64,000 nt of DNA from positions 2,790,001 to 2,854,000 of the forward strand of contig NZ_LT629771.1 of assembly GCF_900105175.1 (NCBI RefSeq). The letters run 5' to 3'. The translations under genes and the position numbers were made by a program. Of this stretch, positions 34,708 through 44,942 are shown piece after piece. The stretch's first letter is position 1, and every line of letters starts with the position of its first letter. Below the pieces are notes generated by a model, which saw only the letters and a list, made by a program, of their open reading frames with translations, had not been told where the DNA came from and did no database searches. Origin of the DNA: Jiangella sp. DSM 45060. Lineage in GTDB: Bacteria; Actinomycetota; Actinomycetes; Jiangellales; Jiangellaceae.

Positions 34708-35725
34708 CGACGGCCGCGACCACCAGGCCGGCTCCGACCACGGCGAGCGCCACCGCCGGCCACGGCCATCGCCGGGACGTACGGGCGACCGCCGGGCTCG
34801 CGTCGCCGTCGGGCACCGGCTGGACCACCGTCGCGGCGGGAGCGGGGCCGGGCGCCAGGTGGGCGTCAGCGGGCGGCGGCGCGGTCGGCGTCGGCCCGCC
34901 CGGACCCCAGCCGGCCGGCCAGGGCGGCAGCTGCTCGAACACCTCCACGGGCTCGGCGGACGGCGGGGGCGGCGGGATCGGGACCGACCGCAGCGCGTCG
35001 AGCGCCTCCGCGGCCGATCCGAACCGCCCGGCCGGATCCGTCGCCACCAGCCGCGCGATCACCCCCGCCAGCGGGCCCGGCGGCGCCGTCACCTCCGACG
35101 TCGCATCCGGACGCCGGCCGGTCAGCAGTTCCGTCAGCACGACGCCGGCGGCGTAGAGGTCCTGCCGCGGATCCGGGTCGGCGCCGCGCCGGGCCTCCGG
35201 CGCCGAGTACCCGGGCGTGTGCACGACCTCCGCCGCGTTGGTCAGCCGCGGCTCGTCGGTCCGGGCGGCGATGCCGAAGTCGGACAGCCGCAGCAGCGGC
35301 GCACCGACCCCGGTCGGCTCGAGCAGCAGGTTGGACGGCTTGACGTCGCGGTGGACGAGGCCCGCCGCGTGCACCGCGGCCAGCCCGGCCAGCAGCTGGC
35401 CGCCCAGCGTCGCCGTCCACCAGTCCCCCAGCGCGCCGTGGTCGGCCAGCAGCACCGCGACCGACCCGCCGGCGACGATGGGCATGACGAACAGGACGCG
35501 GCCGTCGTCGGCCCACCAGCTGGACGGGGTGAGGACGTGCGGGTGGTCGACGCGGGTGGAGGACTCGCGGACGAAGCGCAGCAGCGCCGCGCCGTCGGAC
35601 TGGCGCTGCAACTTCGCCGCCCGGAAGACGCGTTCGCGCAGGTCCCAGACCCGCCACACGTCGCCCATGCCGCCACGTCCGAGCACGTCGACCAGCTCGT
35701 AGCGGCCCGCGAACACCTCACCCAT
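34691..35725 (-). CDS. Membrane-anchored Ser/Thr protein kinase
   Basis: A 344-residue eukaryotic-type kinase: glycine loop LGRGGMGDVW (15-24), ATP lysine K38, catalytic loop HRDVKPSN (D127), DFG at 149-151, and TPGYSAPE in the activation segment. The kinase core ends at about 250. A Pro/Ala-rich linker follows, then one membrane helix (321-342) with almost nothing outside, so it lacks a PASTA-type sensor. The activation loop has few Thr/Ser (RLTNAAEVVHTPGYS). It starts 3 bp after gnd on the same strand and ends against the VWA gene. Confidence 0.87.
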   Translation of the reverse strand: MGEVFAGRYELVDVLGRGGMGDVWRVWDLRERVFRAAKLQRQSDGAALLRFVRESSTRVDHPHVLTPSSWWADDGRVLFVMPIVAGGSVAVLLADHGALGDWWTATLGGQLLAGLAAVHAAGLVHRDVKPSNLLLEPTGVGAPLLRLSDFGIAARTDEPRLTNAAEVVHTPGYSAPEARRGADPDPRQDLYAAGVVLTELLTGRRPDATSEVTAPPGPLAGVIARLVATDPAGRFGSAAEALDALRSVPIPPPPPSAEPVEVFEQLPPWPAGWGPGGPTPTAPPPADAHLAPGPAPAATVVQPVPDGDASPAVARTSRRWPWPAVALAVVGAGLVVAAVVTALT

Positions 35726-35728
35726 GGG

Positions 35729-37171
35729 TCAGCTCTGCCGCTCCTCCACGCGCCCGTCCGACCACAGCGTGTGGAAGACGCCGTCGCGGTCGACGCGGTG
35801 GTAGGTGTGGGCGCCGAAGAAGTCGCGCTGGCCCTGGGTGAGCGCCGCCGGCAGCCGCGGCGCCCGCAGCGCGTCGTAGTAGGCCAGCGCGGTCGCGAAG
35901 CCGGGCGCCGGGATGCCGAGCCGCGTCGCCGCGGCCACCACCGTGCGCCACGCGTCCTGCGCCGCGCCCACCTCGGCCGCGAACCCCTCGTCGGCGAGCA
36001 GGCTGGGCAGCGCCGGATCCTTCGCGTACGCCGCGGTGATGCGGTCGAGGAAGGCGGCCCGGATGATGCAGCCGCCGCGCCAGATGCCGGCGATGGCGCC
36101 GAGGTCGAGTGCCCACGAGTACTCCGCGCCGGCCGCCTGCAGCTGGTGGAAGCCCTGCGTGTACGACACCAGCTTCGACGCGTACAGCGCCTGCTCGACC
36201 TGCTCGGCGAACGCTTCCGCCTCGCCGGCGGGCAGCGGCGACGGCGTCGGGCCGGCCAGCCCGCGGCCCACGGCGCGCTGGCCGGCGTGGCCGGACAGCG
36301 ACCGCGCGAACACCGCCTCGGCGATGCCGCTGACCGGGACGCCGAGGTCGAGCGCGATCTGCACCGTCCACCGGCCGGTGCCCTTCTGCTCGGCCTGGTC
36401 GAGGACGACGTCGACGAACGGCTTCCCGGTGGCGGCGTCGACGTGCGCCAGCACCTCGGCGGTGATCTCGATGAGGTAGGAGTCGAGGCGGCCGGCGTTC
36501 CAGCCGCGGAACACCTCGGCGATGCGGGCCGGCTCGTAACCGGCGCCCTGCCGGAGCAGGTCGTACGCCTCGGCGATGAGCTGCATGTCGGCGTACTCGA
36601 TGCCGTTGTGCACCATCTTGACGAAGTGACCGGCGCCGTCGGCGCCGATGTGCGTGCAGCACGGCGATCCGTCGGCGGCCTTGGCCGAGATGGTCTCGAG
36701 CATGGGCCCGAGCGACGCGTACGACTCGGCCGAGCCTCCGGGCATGATGCTCGGCCCGTTCAGCGCGCCCTCCTCGCCACCGGAGATGCCGGTGCCGACG
36801 AAGTGCAGCCCGCGCTCGCGCAGCGCCGCCTCGCGCCGCCGGGTGTCGGCGAAGTGCGCGTTGCCGCCGTCGATGATCATGTCGCCGGGCTCGAGCAGCG
36901 GCGCGAACTCGTCGATGACCGCGTCGGTCGGCGCGCCCGCCTTGACCATGACGACCAGCCGGCGCGGACGCTCCAGCGCGGCGACGAACTCCTCGGCGGT
37001 CTCGGCCGGCACGAACGTGCCTTCGTCGCCGAACTGCTCGACCAGCTCGCGGGTGCGGCTCGCGGTGCGGTTGTGCAGCGCCACGGTGTACCCGTTGCGG
37101 GCGAAGTTCCGCGCCAGGTTGCGGCCCATGACCGCGAGCCCGGTGACGCCGATCTGTGCCGTTCCTGCCAT
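35729..37171 (-). CDS. gnd: 6-phosphogluconate dehydrogenase (decarboxylating)
   Basis: A 480-residue full-length enzyme of the oxidative pentose phosphate pathway, converting 6-phosphogluconate to ribulose-5-phosphate with NADP+ reduction. The NADP fold is IGVTGLAVMGRNLARNFARNGY…HNRT; the substrate region GTGISGGEEGALNGPSIMPGG and catalytic KMVHNGIEY are intact. The C-terminal tail QRDFFGAHTYHRVDRDGVFHTLW matches the dimeric long form. ATG at 37171. The kinase gene follows at 3 bp. Confidence 0.95.
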   Translation of the reverse strand: MAGTAQIGVTGLAVMGRNLARNFARNGYTVALHNRTASRTRELVEQFGDEGTFVPAETAEEFVAALERPRRLVVMVKAGAPTDAVIDEFAPLLEPGDMIIDGGNAHFADTRRREAALRERGLHFVGTGISGGEEGALNGPSIMPGGSAESYASLGPMLETISAKAADGSPCCTHIGADGAGHFVKMVHNGIEYADMQLIAEAYDLLRQGAGYEPARIAEVFRGWNAGRLDSYLIEITAEVLAHVDAATGKPFVDVVLDQAEQKGTGRWTVQIALDLGVPVSGIAEAVFARSLSGHAGQRAVGRGLAGPTPSPLPAGEAEAFAEQVEQALYASKLVSYTQGFHQLQAAGAEYSWALDLGAIAGIWRGGCIIRAAFLDRITAAYAKDPALPSLLADEGFAAEVGAAQDAWRTVVAAATRLGIPAPGFATALAYYDALRAPRLPAALTQGQRDFFGAHTYHRVDRDGVFHTLWSDGRVEERQS

Positions 37172-37253
37172 CAGTGCCTGCTCCTGTCGCGCCTGCCTGC
37201 TGTCTGACGGCGGGCCGCCGTCGGCACCAGTATGCCGAGCCGCCCGCGGCCGG

Positions 37254-38501
37254 TCAGAACGCGACCGGATCGCGGATCAGCGGGCAGGTCATGCAGTGGC
37301 CGCCGCCGCGGCCGCGGCCCAGCTCCGCGCCGACGATCGTCAGCACCTCGATACCGGCCTTCTCCAGCGCCGCGTTGGTCTGGGTGTTGCGGTCGTAGGT
37401 GAACACGACGCCCGGCTCGACGGCGACGGCGTTGTTGCCGCTGTCCCACTGCTGGCGCTCCGACGCGTACACGTCGCCGCCGGTCTCGACGACCCGCAGC
37501 CGGTCCAGTCCGAGCGCCGCCGCGACGACGTCGACCAGCCGGGCGTCGCCCTCGTCGGTGACGTCGACACCGGGCGGCCGGTCGCTCGGGCGCAGCGTGA
37601 ACACGTGCAACGCGTCGACGATGCGCGGGAAGACGGTGACGACGTCGCGGTCGGCGAAGGTGAAGACGGTGTCGAGGTGCATCGCCGCGCGCAGCTTGGG
37701 CATGCCCGCGACGATGACGCGCTCGGCGGCGCCCTGCGCGAAGAGGGCGGCCGCGACCTGGGTGATCGCGTGCCGCGAGGTGCGCTCGCTCATGCCCATG
37801 AGCACGGTGCCGTTGCCGATCGGCATGATGTCGCCGCCCTCGAACGTCGCCCGGCCCCAGTCGCGCTCCGGGTCGCCCCACCAGAGCGTCGAACCCGCGT
37901 AACCGGGGTGGAACGTGTAGATCGCCTTGTAGAGCAGCGTCTCGTCGTGCCGGGCCGGCCAGTACAGCGGGTTCATCGTCAGCCCGCCGTAGAGCCAGCA
38001 GGTGGTGTCGCGGGTGTAGAGCGTGTTCGGCAGCGGCGGCATCAGGTAGTCGCGGGCGCCGACGGACTCGCGCGCCAGCGCGCCGTAGCCGGAGACCTGG
38101 CCGTCCGGCAGGTCGCCCACCGCCAGCCCGCCGATGAGGAACTCGGCCAGCGCGGCCGGCTCCAGCGACTCCAGGAAGACGCGGGTGGCGTCGACGAAGC
38201 CGAGCCCGACCTGGCCGGCCGTCACCTTGCGGTCCAGGAGCCACGACCGCGCCCGCTCGTCCGCCATGGTCTGCGCCAGCAGGTCGTGCAGCTCGACCAC
38301 CTCGACGCCGCGGCCGCGCAGCTGGTCGACGAAGTCCTGGTGGTCGCGCTGGGCCGACTCCACCCACAGGACGTCGTCGAAGAGCAGGTCGTCGGAGGTG
38401 GTCGGCGTCAGACGCCGGTGCGCGAGGCCGGGGCGGCAGACCAGCACCTTGCGCAACCGCCCCACCTCAGAGTGGACGCCGTGGGCGGTGCTGTCGGTCA
38501 T
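37254..38501 (-). CDS. arcA: Arginine deiminase
   Basis: A 415-residue enzyme that hydrolyses arginine to citrulline and ammonia. Family motifs are complete: [17 protein letters not shown] at the N-terminus, [32 protein letters not shown], and the C-terminal [18 protein letters not shown] with the catalytic Cys. It follows the antiporter gene by 27 bp on the same strand. The downstream steps (ornithine carbamoyltransferase, carbamate kinase) are not in the window. Confidence 0.94.
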   Translation of the reverse strand: MTDSTAHGVHSEVGRLRKVLVCRPGLAHRRLTPTTSDDLLFDDVLWVESAQRDHQDFVDQLRGRGVEVVELHDLLAQTMADERARSWLLDRKVTAGQVGLGFVDATRVFLESLEPAALAEFLIGGLAVGDLPDGQVSGYGALARESVGARDYLMPPLPNTLYTRDTTCWLYGGLTMNPLYWPARHDETLLYKAIYTFHPGYAGSTLWWGDPERDWGRATFEGGDIMPIGNGTVLMGMSERTSRHAITQVAAALFAQGAAERVIVAGMPKLRAAMHLDTVFTFADRDVVTVFPRIVDALHVFTLRPSDRPPGVDVTDEGDARLVDVVAAALGLDRLRVVETGGDVYASERQQWDSGNNAVAVEPGVVFTYDRNTQTNAALEKAGIEVLTIVGAELGRGRGGGHCMTCPLIRDPVAF

Positions 38502-38528
38502 GGCGGAGTCCTTTCGTGCGGGGTCGGG

Positions 38529-39956
38529 TCAGAGGGTGATCCAGCCCTGGGCCAGGGCGACCACGCCGACGACCGCCCCGGCGAGCGAGACGGCCAGGAT
38601 GACCAGCTCGCCGGGCGTGAACGGCGCCCGGCCCTGCTCGCGGCGCGCCAGCACGAACAGCACGGTGGCCGGCGCGTAGACGATGAACGAGACGAGCAGG
38701 TACTTCAGCCCGGCGGCATACAGGAGGAACGCCGTGTACAGGGTGGCGACGGCGCCGATGACGATCTCCCGCCGCACTCCCCCGGGCCAGCCGTCGTCGC
38801 GGCCGAGCGCCAGCTTCAGCGCGTAGCCCGCCGCGAGCAGGAACGGGATCAGCGTCAGCGCGCTGGTGAGGTTCAGCGCGAAGTTGAACGCGTTCTCGGA
38901 GAACGCCGTCACGATCAGCACCGCCTGGACCAGCACGGTCGTCAGCAGCAGCGCCGGGCCGGGCACGTCGGCGCCGGACTTGCGGCCCAGGAACCGGGGC
39001 ATGTCGTGGTCGGCGGCGGCGACGAACAGCACCTCGGCCGCCATCAGCGTCCACGCGAGGTACGCGCCGAGGACGGACACGATCAGCCCGACGCTGACGA
39101 ACACCTCGCCCCACTGCCCCACCGCCGCCTCGAGCACGCCGGCCATCGACGGCTGCCGCAGCTCGGCCAGTTCGTCGCTGGGCAGGATGCCGTACGACAC
39201 GATGGTGACCGAGGCGAAGATGCTCAGCACCATCGCGAAGCCCAGCAGCGTCGCGCGGCCGACGTCCTGGCGCCGGCGGGCGTGCCGCGAGTACACGCTG
39301 GCGCCCTCGACGCCGAGGAAGACGAACACCGTCACCAGCATCGTGCCCCTGACCTGCTCGTACAGCGAGCCCAGGCCACCGCCGCTCCAGTTGTCGGCGA
39401 ACACCTGCGGGTCGAGGTAGAACACGGCGAGAATGACGAAGACGATGATCGGGATGACCTTCGCCACGGTGACGATGCGGTTGATCGCCGTGGCCTCCTG
39501 CACGCCACGCCTGATCAGCAGGTAGAACGTCCACAGGCCGACGCTGCTGAGCACGATGGCCAGCGCGGTGTCGCCGTCGCCGAGCGCCGGTGCGATGGCG
39601 CCCACCGTCGACATGATGAGCACCCAGTAGGTCACGTTGCCGACGCAGGCGCTGGCCCAGTACCCGAAGGCGGAGAAGAAGCCGAGGTACTCGCCGAAGC
39701 CGGCCTTCGCGTACGCGTACACCCCGGCGTCGAGGTCGGGCCGCCGGACGGCGAGCGTCTGGAAGACGAACGCCAGCATGAGCATGCCGCTGCCGGCGAC
39801 CACCCAGGCGACCAGCGCGCCGGCCACCCCGGTCTCGCTGCCGAAGCGCTGCGGCAGCGAGAAGACGCCGGCGCCCACCATCGAGCCGACCACCATGGCC
39901 GTGAGGGTCGCCAGCGTCACCTTCTGTGCGGACTGTGCCACCGATGTCTCGGCCAT
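38529..39956 (-). CDS. arcD: Arginine/ornithine antiporter-type APC permease
   Basis: A 475-residue APC-superfamily permease with 12-13 predicted helices. The first-helix signature VGSMVGAGVFSLPQRFG is typical of arginine-ornithine antiporters (ArcD type), as is VFLGVEGASVYSRHARRRQDVG in the middle. Co-transcription with arginine deiminase supports uptake of arginine in exchange for ornithine or citrulline. ATG at 39956. A hairpin at 40046-40074 insulates it from the upstream TetR gene. Confidence 0.87.
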   Translation of the reverse strand: MAETSVAQSAQKVTLATLTAMVVGSMVGAGVFSLPQRFGSETGVAGALVAWVVAGSGMLMLAFVFQTLAVRRPDLDAGVYAYAKAGFGEYLGFFSAFGYWASACVGNVTYWVLIMSTVGAIAPALGDGDTALAIVLSSVGLWTFYLLIRRGVQEATAINRIVTVAKVIPIIVFVILAVFYLDPQVFADNWSGGGLGSLYEQVRGTMLVTVFVFLGVEGASVYSRHARRRQDVGRATLLGFAMVLSIFASVTIVSYGILPSDELAELRQPSMAGVLEAAVGQWGEVFVSVGLIVSVLGAYLAWTLMAAEVLFVAAADHDMPRFLGRKSGADVPGPALLLTTVLVQAVLIVTAFSENAFNFALNLTSALTLIPFLLAAGYALKLALGRDDGWPGGVRREIVIGAVATLYTAFLLYAAGLKYLLVSFIVYAPATVLFVLARREQGRAPFTPGELVILAVSLAGAVVGVVALAQGWITL

Positions 39957-40045
39957 CTCGGCCCCCGCCGAAGATCGCGCAATAGCGTCCTTGGTGAGGC
40001 TAACGCATCCGCATCGGGCGGATCGGGACTTCCGCGCGATTGGCC

Positions 40046-40074
40046 CCCGGGTGACACCGGGACTGTCACCCGGG
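40046..40074. terminator. Hairpin at the end of the TetR gene
   Basis: CCCGGGTGACA (40046-40056) and TGTCACCCGGG (40064-40074) are perfect 11-bp arms around CCGGGAC. The TetR stop codon (40066-40068) lies inside the stem. Likely terminates the TetR transcript before the arc operon. Confidence 0.65.
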
Positions 40075-40839
40075 TGACATGCGGCGCTCGATGTAGCGGT
40101 CGATGCCCTCGAGAACCAGGTCGAGGCCGAACGTGAAGTCGTCGCCGAGCCATTCGTCGTCGGGGTCGGCGAAGCCGTCGAAGGACTCGTCGGCGACGAT
40201 GCGGGCCAGCACCGGATGGTCGGCGGGGTTGACGAACGACGTCAGCATGCGGCCGTAGGCCTGGTCCCACGCCGCCTGTGGCGTGCCGGTGCGCTGCTCG
40301 ACGTCGGCCAGCGTGGTGGCCAGCTGGGCGTGCCCGCGGACGTAGCCGCTGAGCACGACCAGGATGCCGAGCATCTCTCCCCCGCTGAGCCCGGTCTCGT
40401 CGAGCGCGGCGAGCGCCTGCTCCATGCGCTTGATCTGGTTGGGGCCCATCGGCGGCGCGTTCATCGGGACGTCCAGGGCCCAGCGCCGGCGCCGGTAGAT
40501 CTCGGCGGTGTCGGTGGCCCACCAGCGCAGCTTGTCGCGCCAGCCGGTCAGCTCGGGCGGGACGTCCGGCACCACGGACGCGTGCTCGACCATGAGCTCG
40601 AGCAGGTCGGTCTTGCTGGGCACGTACCGGTACAGCGACATCGTCGTGTATCCGAGCTCGTCGGCCACCCGCCGCATGGAGACCGCCGCCACCCCTTCGG
40701 CGTCGGCGATGGCGATGGCGGTCTCGACGATCTGCCGCAGCGACAGCGCGGGCTTGGGCCCGCGGGACGGCGGCGCCTGGACGTCCCACAGCAGCTCGAG
40801 CGTGCGGTTCGGATCGGCCTGACGCTGGTCGGTGGCCAT
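40066..40839 (-). CDS. TetR-family regulator of the DrrAB-type exporter
   Basis: A 257-residue TetR-class protein. DNA-binding helices are SLRQIVETAIAIADAEGVAAVSMRRVADELGYTTMSLYRYVPSKTDLLELMV (about 33-84). A long C-terminal ligand domain follows, of the type found beside drug exporters (WRDKLRWWATDTAEIYRRRRWALDVP). ATG at 40839; the much longer frame upstream is a shadow of the exporter gene. It is divergent from the exporter operon and should repress it from the AT-rich spacer. Confidence 0.87.
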   Translation of the reverse strand: MATDQRQADPNRTLELLWDVQAPPSRGPKPALSLRQIVETAIAIADAEGVAAVSMRRVADELGYTTMSLYRYVPSKTDLLELMVEHASVVPDVPPELTGWRDKLRWWATDTAEIYRRRRWALDVPMNAPPMGPNQIKRMEQALAALDETGLSGGEMLGILVVLSGYVRGHAQLATTLADVEQRTGTPQAAWDQAYGRMLTSFVNPADHPVLARIVADESFDGFADPDDEWLGDDFTFGLDLVLEGIDRYIERRMSPG

Positions 40840-40881
40840 GCTCCCCCTTCGGCGGTGGCGTGCGCTTGACGCCCATCCTAG

Positions 40882-40925
40882 AACTGTGTACAACATAAAC
40901 CAACCGCTATACGCCATAAACAGTT
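40882..40925. promoter_or_regulatory. Divergent TetR/DrrA control region
   Basis: An AT-rich island in the 102-bp spacer. AACTGT (40882-40887) and ACAGTT (40920-40925) form an inverted pair. Two direct CATAAAC words (40894 and 40915) are 21 bp apart, two helical turns, fitting a protein bound twice on one face. TGTACA (40886-40891) is a short palindrome inside. Confidence 0.55.
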
Positions 40926-40941
40926 TGACGGGAGGGTGGCA

Positions 40942-41909
<968 letters not shown>

Positions 41910-41913
<4 letters not shown>

Positions 41914-42764
41914 GCATCACGCTGCAGCAACCGCCCACCCTGGTCGCTCCCCCGCCGGCCCGCACCCCGCTGGCCCGGCTGCGCTGGGCGCTGGCCGACG
42001 GCTGGGTGATGACGAAGCGCAACCTGTCGCACGTCGTCCGGGCGCCCGAAGAGGTCGTCATCTACTTCACCCTGCCGATCATGTTCGTGCTGGTCTTCGG
42101 GTACGTGTTCGGCAGTGGCATGGCGCTGCCCGGCGGCGGCGACTACCGCGAGTTCCTGCTGCCCGGCGTGTTCGCGATGACCATGCTGTACGGGCTCGGC
42201 GCCACCGCCACGGGCATCGCCTTCGACGTCGACCGTGGCGTCGTCGACCGGTTCCGGTCCATGCCGATGGCCCGCTCGGCGCTGGTCGTCGGACGCAGCG
42301 GCGCCGACCTCGTCCGCGCCCTGCTGGAGATGGCGACGCTGGTGGTGTGCGGGCTGCTGGTCGGCTGGCAGTGGCGGGGCGGCCTCGGCGACGCGCTGGC
42401 CGCCGTCGGGCTGATCCTGCTGCTGCGATTCGCGATCACCTGGATCGGCATCTACCTCGGCCTCGTCGTGCCGAACCCGGACACCGTCGGCGTCATCGTC
42501 TTCCCGGCCGCGTTCCCCCTGACGGCGCTGTCCAACGTGTTCGTCGCGCCGCAGCTGATGCCGGGCTGGCTGGGCGCGGTGTCGGAGTGGAACCCGCTGT
42601 CCTCGACGGTGGCCGCGGCGCGCGAGCTGTTCGGCAACCCCGGCTTCGGCGGCGACTCGTGGGCCGCCCAGCACAGCCTGCTGCTGGCCGTCGCCTGGCC
42701 GCTGCTGATCCTCGCGATCTTCATGCCGCTGTCCATCCGGCGCTACCAGAAACTCAGCCGCTGA
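41910..42764 (+). CDS. DrrB-type ABC-2 export permease
   Basis: A 284-residue ABC-2 membrane protein with six predicted helices. Family regions are MTKRNLSHVVRAPEEVVIYFTLPIMFVLVFGYVFG near the start and the later FPLTALSNVFVAPQLMPGWL…EWNPLSSTVAAARELF. It pairs with the upstream ATPase to form an exporter under the divergent TetR. Cargo unknown; TetR-DrrAB sets usually handle lipophilic drugs or self-made metabolites. Confidence 0.88.
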
Positions 42765-42839
42765 CCGGTTGCCGTCGGCGCCCGGTGGGAGGAGTCTGGA
42801 GGGAAGACCGTCCGGCTCCACTCGAGGAGGTCGAGAACC

Positions 42840-43037
42840 GTGCGCGCACACGACGGCGACCATCTGGTGGTCGAGGGAACGAAGGTCGGGTCCGGGCGTC
42901 GCGAGGGCGAGGTGCTCGAAACCCACGGGCCCGACGGCGGCCCGCCGTTCCTGGTCCGCTGGTCAGACGGTGCGCAGTGCCTGGTCTACCCGGGCACCGA
43001 CGCCCACGTCGTGCCGGAGCCGCCGGCCGCCGACTGA
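42840..43037 (+). CDS. DUF1918 small protein
   Basis: A 65-residue protein that is almost entirely a DUF1918 domain: GDHLVVEGTKVGSGRREGEVLE, then PFLVRWSDGAQCLVYPGTDAHV. This is an SH3-like small barrel found across actinomycetes with no known role. GTG at 42840 is supported by GAGGAGG at 42824-42830. It is not in an obvious operon: 75 bp follow the DrrB-type gene and 156 bp precede the next. Confidence 0.85.
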   Translation: MRAHDGDHLVVEGTKVGSGRREGEVLETHGPDGGPPFLVRWSDGAQCLVYPGTDAHVVPEPPAAD

Positions 43038-43193
43038 CCACACCCGGCCTCCTGGCCACCCGTCCGCGGTGGTCGTGGACGTGCTCGCCCATGACCACGC
43101 GGGTCATATGCGCCACAAGTGACTCGTCATTACCGGCGTCGCATTGCTCCCGGTTAGTCTGCTGTTCCACGACCCCGCCCGGAGCCGCCATTC

Positions 43194-44861
43194 ATGCCAG
43201 GACGCCACGCCTCGCACCGACCGGCCGCGCCCTCGCCCTGGCCGCGCCGGCTCGGACTGTCCGTCATGGCGGTCGCGCTGATCGGGGCGGCCGGGCTCGG
43301 CGTCGTGTCCATCCTGGACCGTGGTGACGGCGAGTGCGGCGCGACGCTGCCGGTCACCGTCGCCGCCGACCCGACTCTCGCGCCGGTGCTCACCGAGCTC
43401 GCCGGCACCTACACGGGCACCGAGCCGCGGCAGGGTGACCGCTGCGTCGAGATCGACGTCGCGGCCAGCACCGCCGCGGCGGCGGTGCCCACGTTCGGCG
43501 GCGAGGAGGCGCCGGACCTGTGGATCCCCAAGACCCGCGCGTTCGGCCCGGCCGTCGACGAAGGCCTGATCGAGCCGCTGGCGAACGTCGCGCTGTCGCC
43601 GCTGGTCGTGGCGATGCCGCAGGAGGCGGCCGCGGCCATCGCCGGTGATACCGCGCAGATCTCGTGGGCCGCGCTCGTGCAGGGCGAGGGCGCCGCCGTC
43701 ATCGCCGACCCCGCCGCCACCGACGAAGGGCTGGCCAGCCTGGTCGCCGTCCGCACCGTGCTGGGCGACCAGATCGAGCGCGACCAGCTGGTCGAGGTCA
43801 TGACGCGGGTCTCGCAGGCCGCCGTGCCCACCGTCGACGACGCGCTCGCCGCCACGGCCGAGGCGCCGGCCGCCGTCACCGCGACCGAGCAGTCCGTCGT
43901 CGCGTACAACCGCGACCCGTCCGGCCCGCGCCTCACCGCGCTCTACCCCGCCGAGGGCACCTTCGGGTTCGACTACCCGGCGTTCGCCGTCACCGGCGCC
44001 GAGGACGACTCCGACGCCCGCGCGGCCGCCGCCGCGTTCGTCGAGCACCTCGAGACGGACGAGGCACAGGAGACGCTGCGCCGGGCCGGCTTCCGCAGCC
44101 CCGACGGCACCGCGGCCGCCGACGCGGGCATCGTCGACGGCATCCGCGCGGAGCTGCCCGAGCTGCTGCCGGCGCCCGACCCGGAGCTGATCGCCGAGCT
44201 GTCCCGGCAGTGGGCGGCGCTCGCGCTGGACATGCGGATGCTCGCCGTCATCGACGTGTCCGGGTCGATGAACGAGCAGGTGAACGGCGGCGCCACCCGC
44301 ATCGAGCTGACCCGCGACGCCGCGCTGGAGGCGCTGCAGCTGTTCCCGCCCGACGCCTCCGTCGGGCTGTGGGCGTTCTCGATCGAGCAGGACCCGCCGA
44401 ACGACTACATCGAGCTGGTCGACGTCGGGCCGATGAACGAGCGGCTGCTCAACGGCAGCACCCGGCAGGAGGCACTGGTCATCGCGTCGGAGTCGCTGCC
44501 GTCGCGGGCCGAGGGCGGCACCGGGCTCTACGACACCGCGCTGGCCGCGTTCCAGTCGATGCGCGGCAGCTACCAGGCCGGCATGGTGAACTCGGTGGTG
44601 CTGCTCACCGACGGCCGCAACGAGGACGACCCCGACGGCATCGACCTCGAGACGCTGCTCACTACGCTCACCGCCCAGTTCGACCCGGCCGAGCCGGTGC
44701 CGATCATCACCATCGGCATGGGCCCCGAGGCCGACATGGAGGCGCTGCAGCAGATCTCCGCCGCCACCGGCACGACGGCCTACCACGCCGAGGATCCCAG
44801 CGACATCCAGAGCGTGTTCATCCAGGCCATGATCGAACGCCAGTGCCGCCCCAACTGCTGA
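43194..44861 (+). CDS. Membrane-anchored substrate-binding/VWA fusion protein
   Basis: A 555-residue protein. A basic N-terminus and one helix (about 21-40) anchor it. Residues 50-300 are a periplasmic-binding fold of the molybdate/family-1 type: LPVTVAADPTLAPVLTELAGTYTG, WIPKTRAF, VVAMPQEAA, SVVAYNRDPSG. Residues 348-545 are a VWA domain with metal site D354-S356-S358 (IDVSGSMNEQ) and TDGRNEDDPD. Binding fold plus VWA is a known actinomycete combination without settled function. Cysteines 48 and 84 may bridge, as may the C-terminal pair. Ends in CRPNC. Confidence 0.83.
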   Translation: MPGRHASHRPAAPSPWPRRLGLSVMAVALIGAAGLGVVSILDRGDGECGATLPVTVAADPTLAPVLTELAGTYTGTEPRQGDRCVEIDVAASTAAAAVPTFGGEEAPDLWIPKTRAFGPAVDEGLIEPLANVALSPLVVAMPQEAAAAIAGDTAQISWAALVQGEGAAVIADPAATDEGLASLVAVRTVLGDQIERDQLVEVMTRVSQAAVPTVDDALAATAEAPAAVTATEQSVVAYNRDPSGPRLTALYPAEGTFGFDYPAFAVTGAEDDSDARAAAAAFVEHLETDEAQETLRRAGFRSPDGTAAADAGIVDGIRAELPELLPAPDPELIAELSRQWAALALDMRMLAVIDVSGSMNEQVNGGATRIELTRDAALEALQLFPPDASVGLWAFSIEQDPPNDYIELVDVGPMNERLLNGSTRQEALVIASESLPSRAEGGTGLYDTALAAFQSMRGSYQAGMVNSVVLLTDGRNEDDPDGIDLETLLTTLTAQFDPAEPVPIITIGMGPEADMEALQQISAATGTTAYHAEDPSDIQSVFIQAMIERQCRPNC

Positions 44862-44942
44862 CCGCGTGGCGCGCCTGTCCGGTTCCGGCCGCGGCGAACC
44901 CTATGATCTTGGGTCGACGAGCGCCCGAGGGAGGTGGCAGCC

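Noticed and set aside
36648-40136. 1162-codon open frame on the plus strand
   Set aside because: It runs antisense through gnd, arcA and arcD, all clearly real. Its translation is Arg/Val/Asp-rich low complexity with no domain; it is a GC-content shadow.
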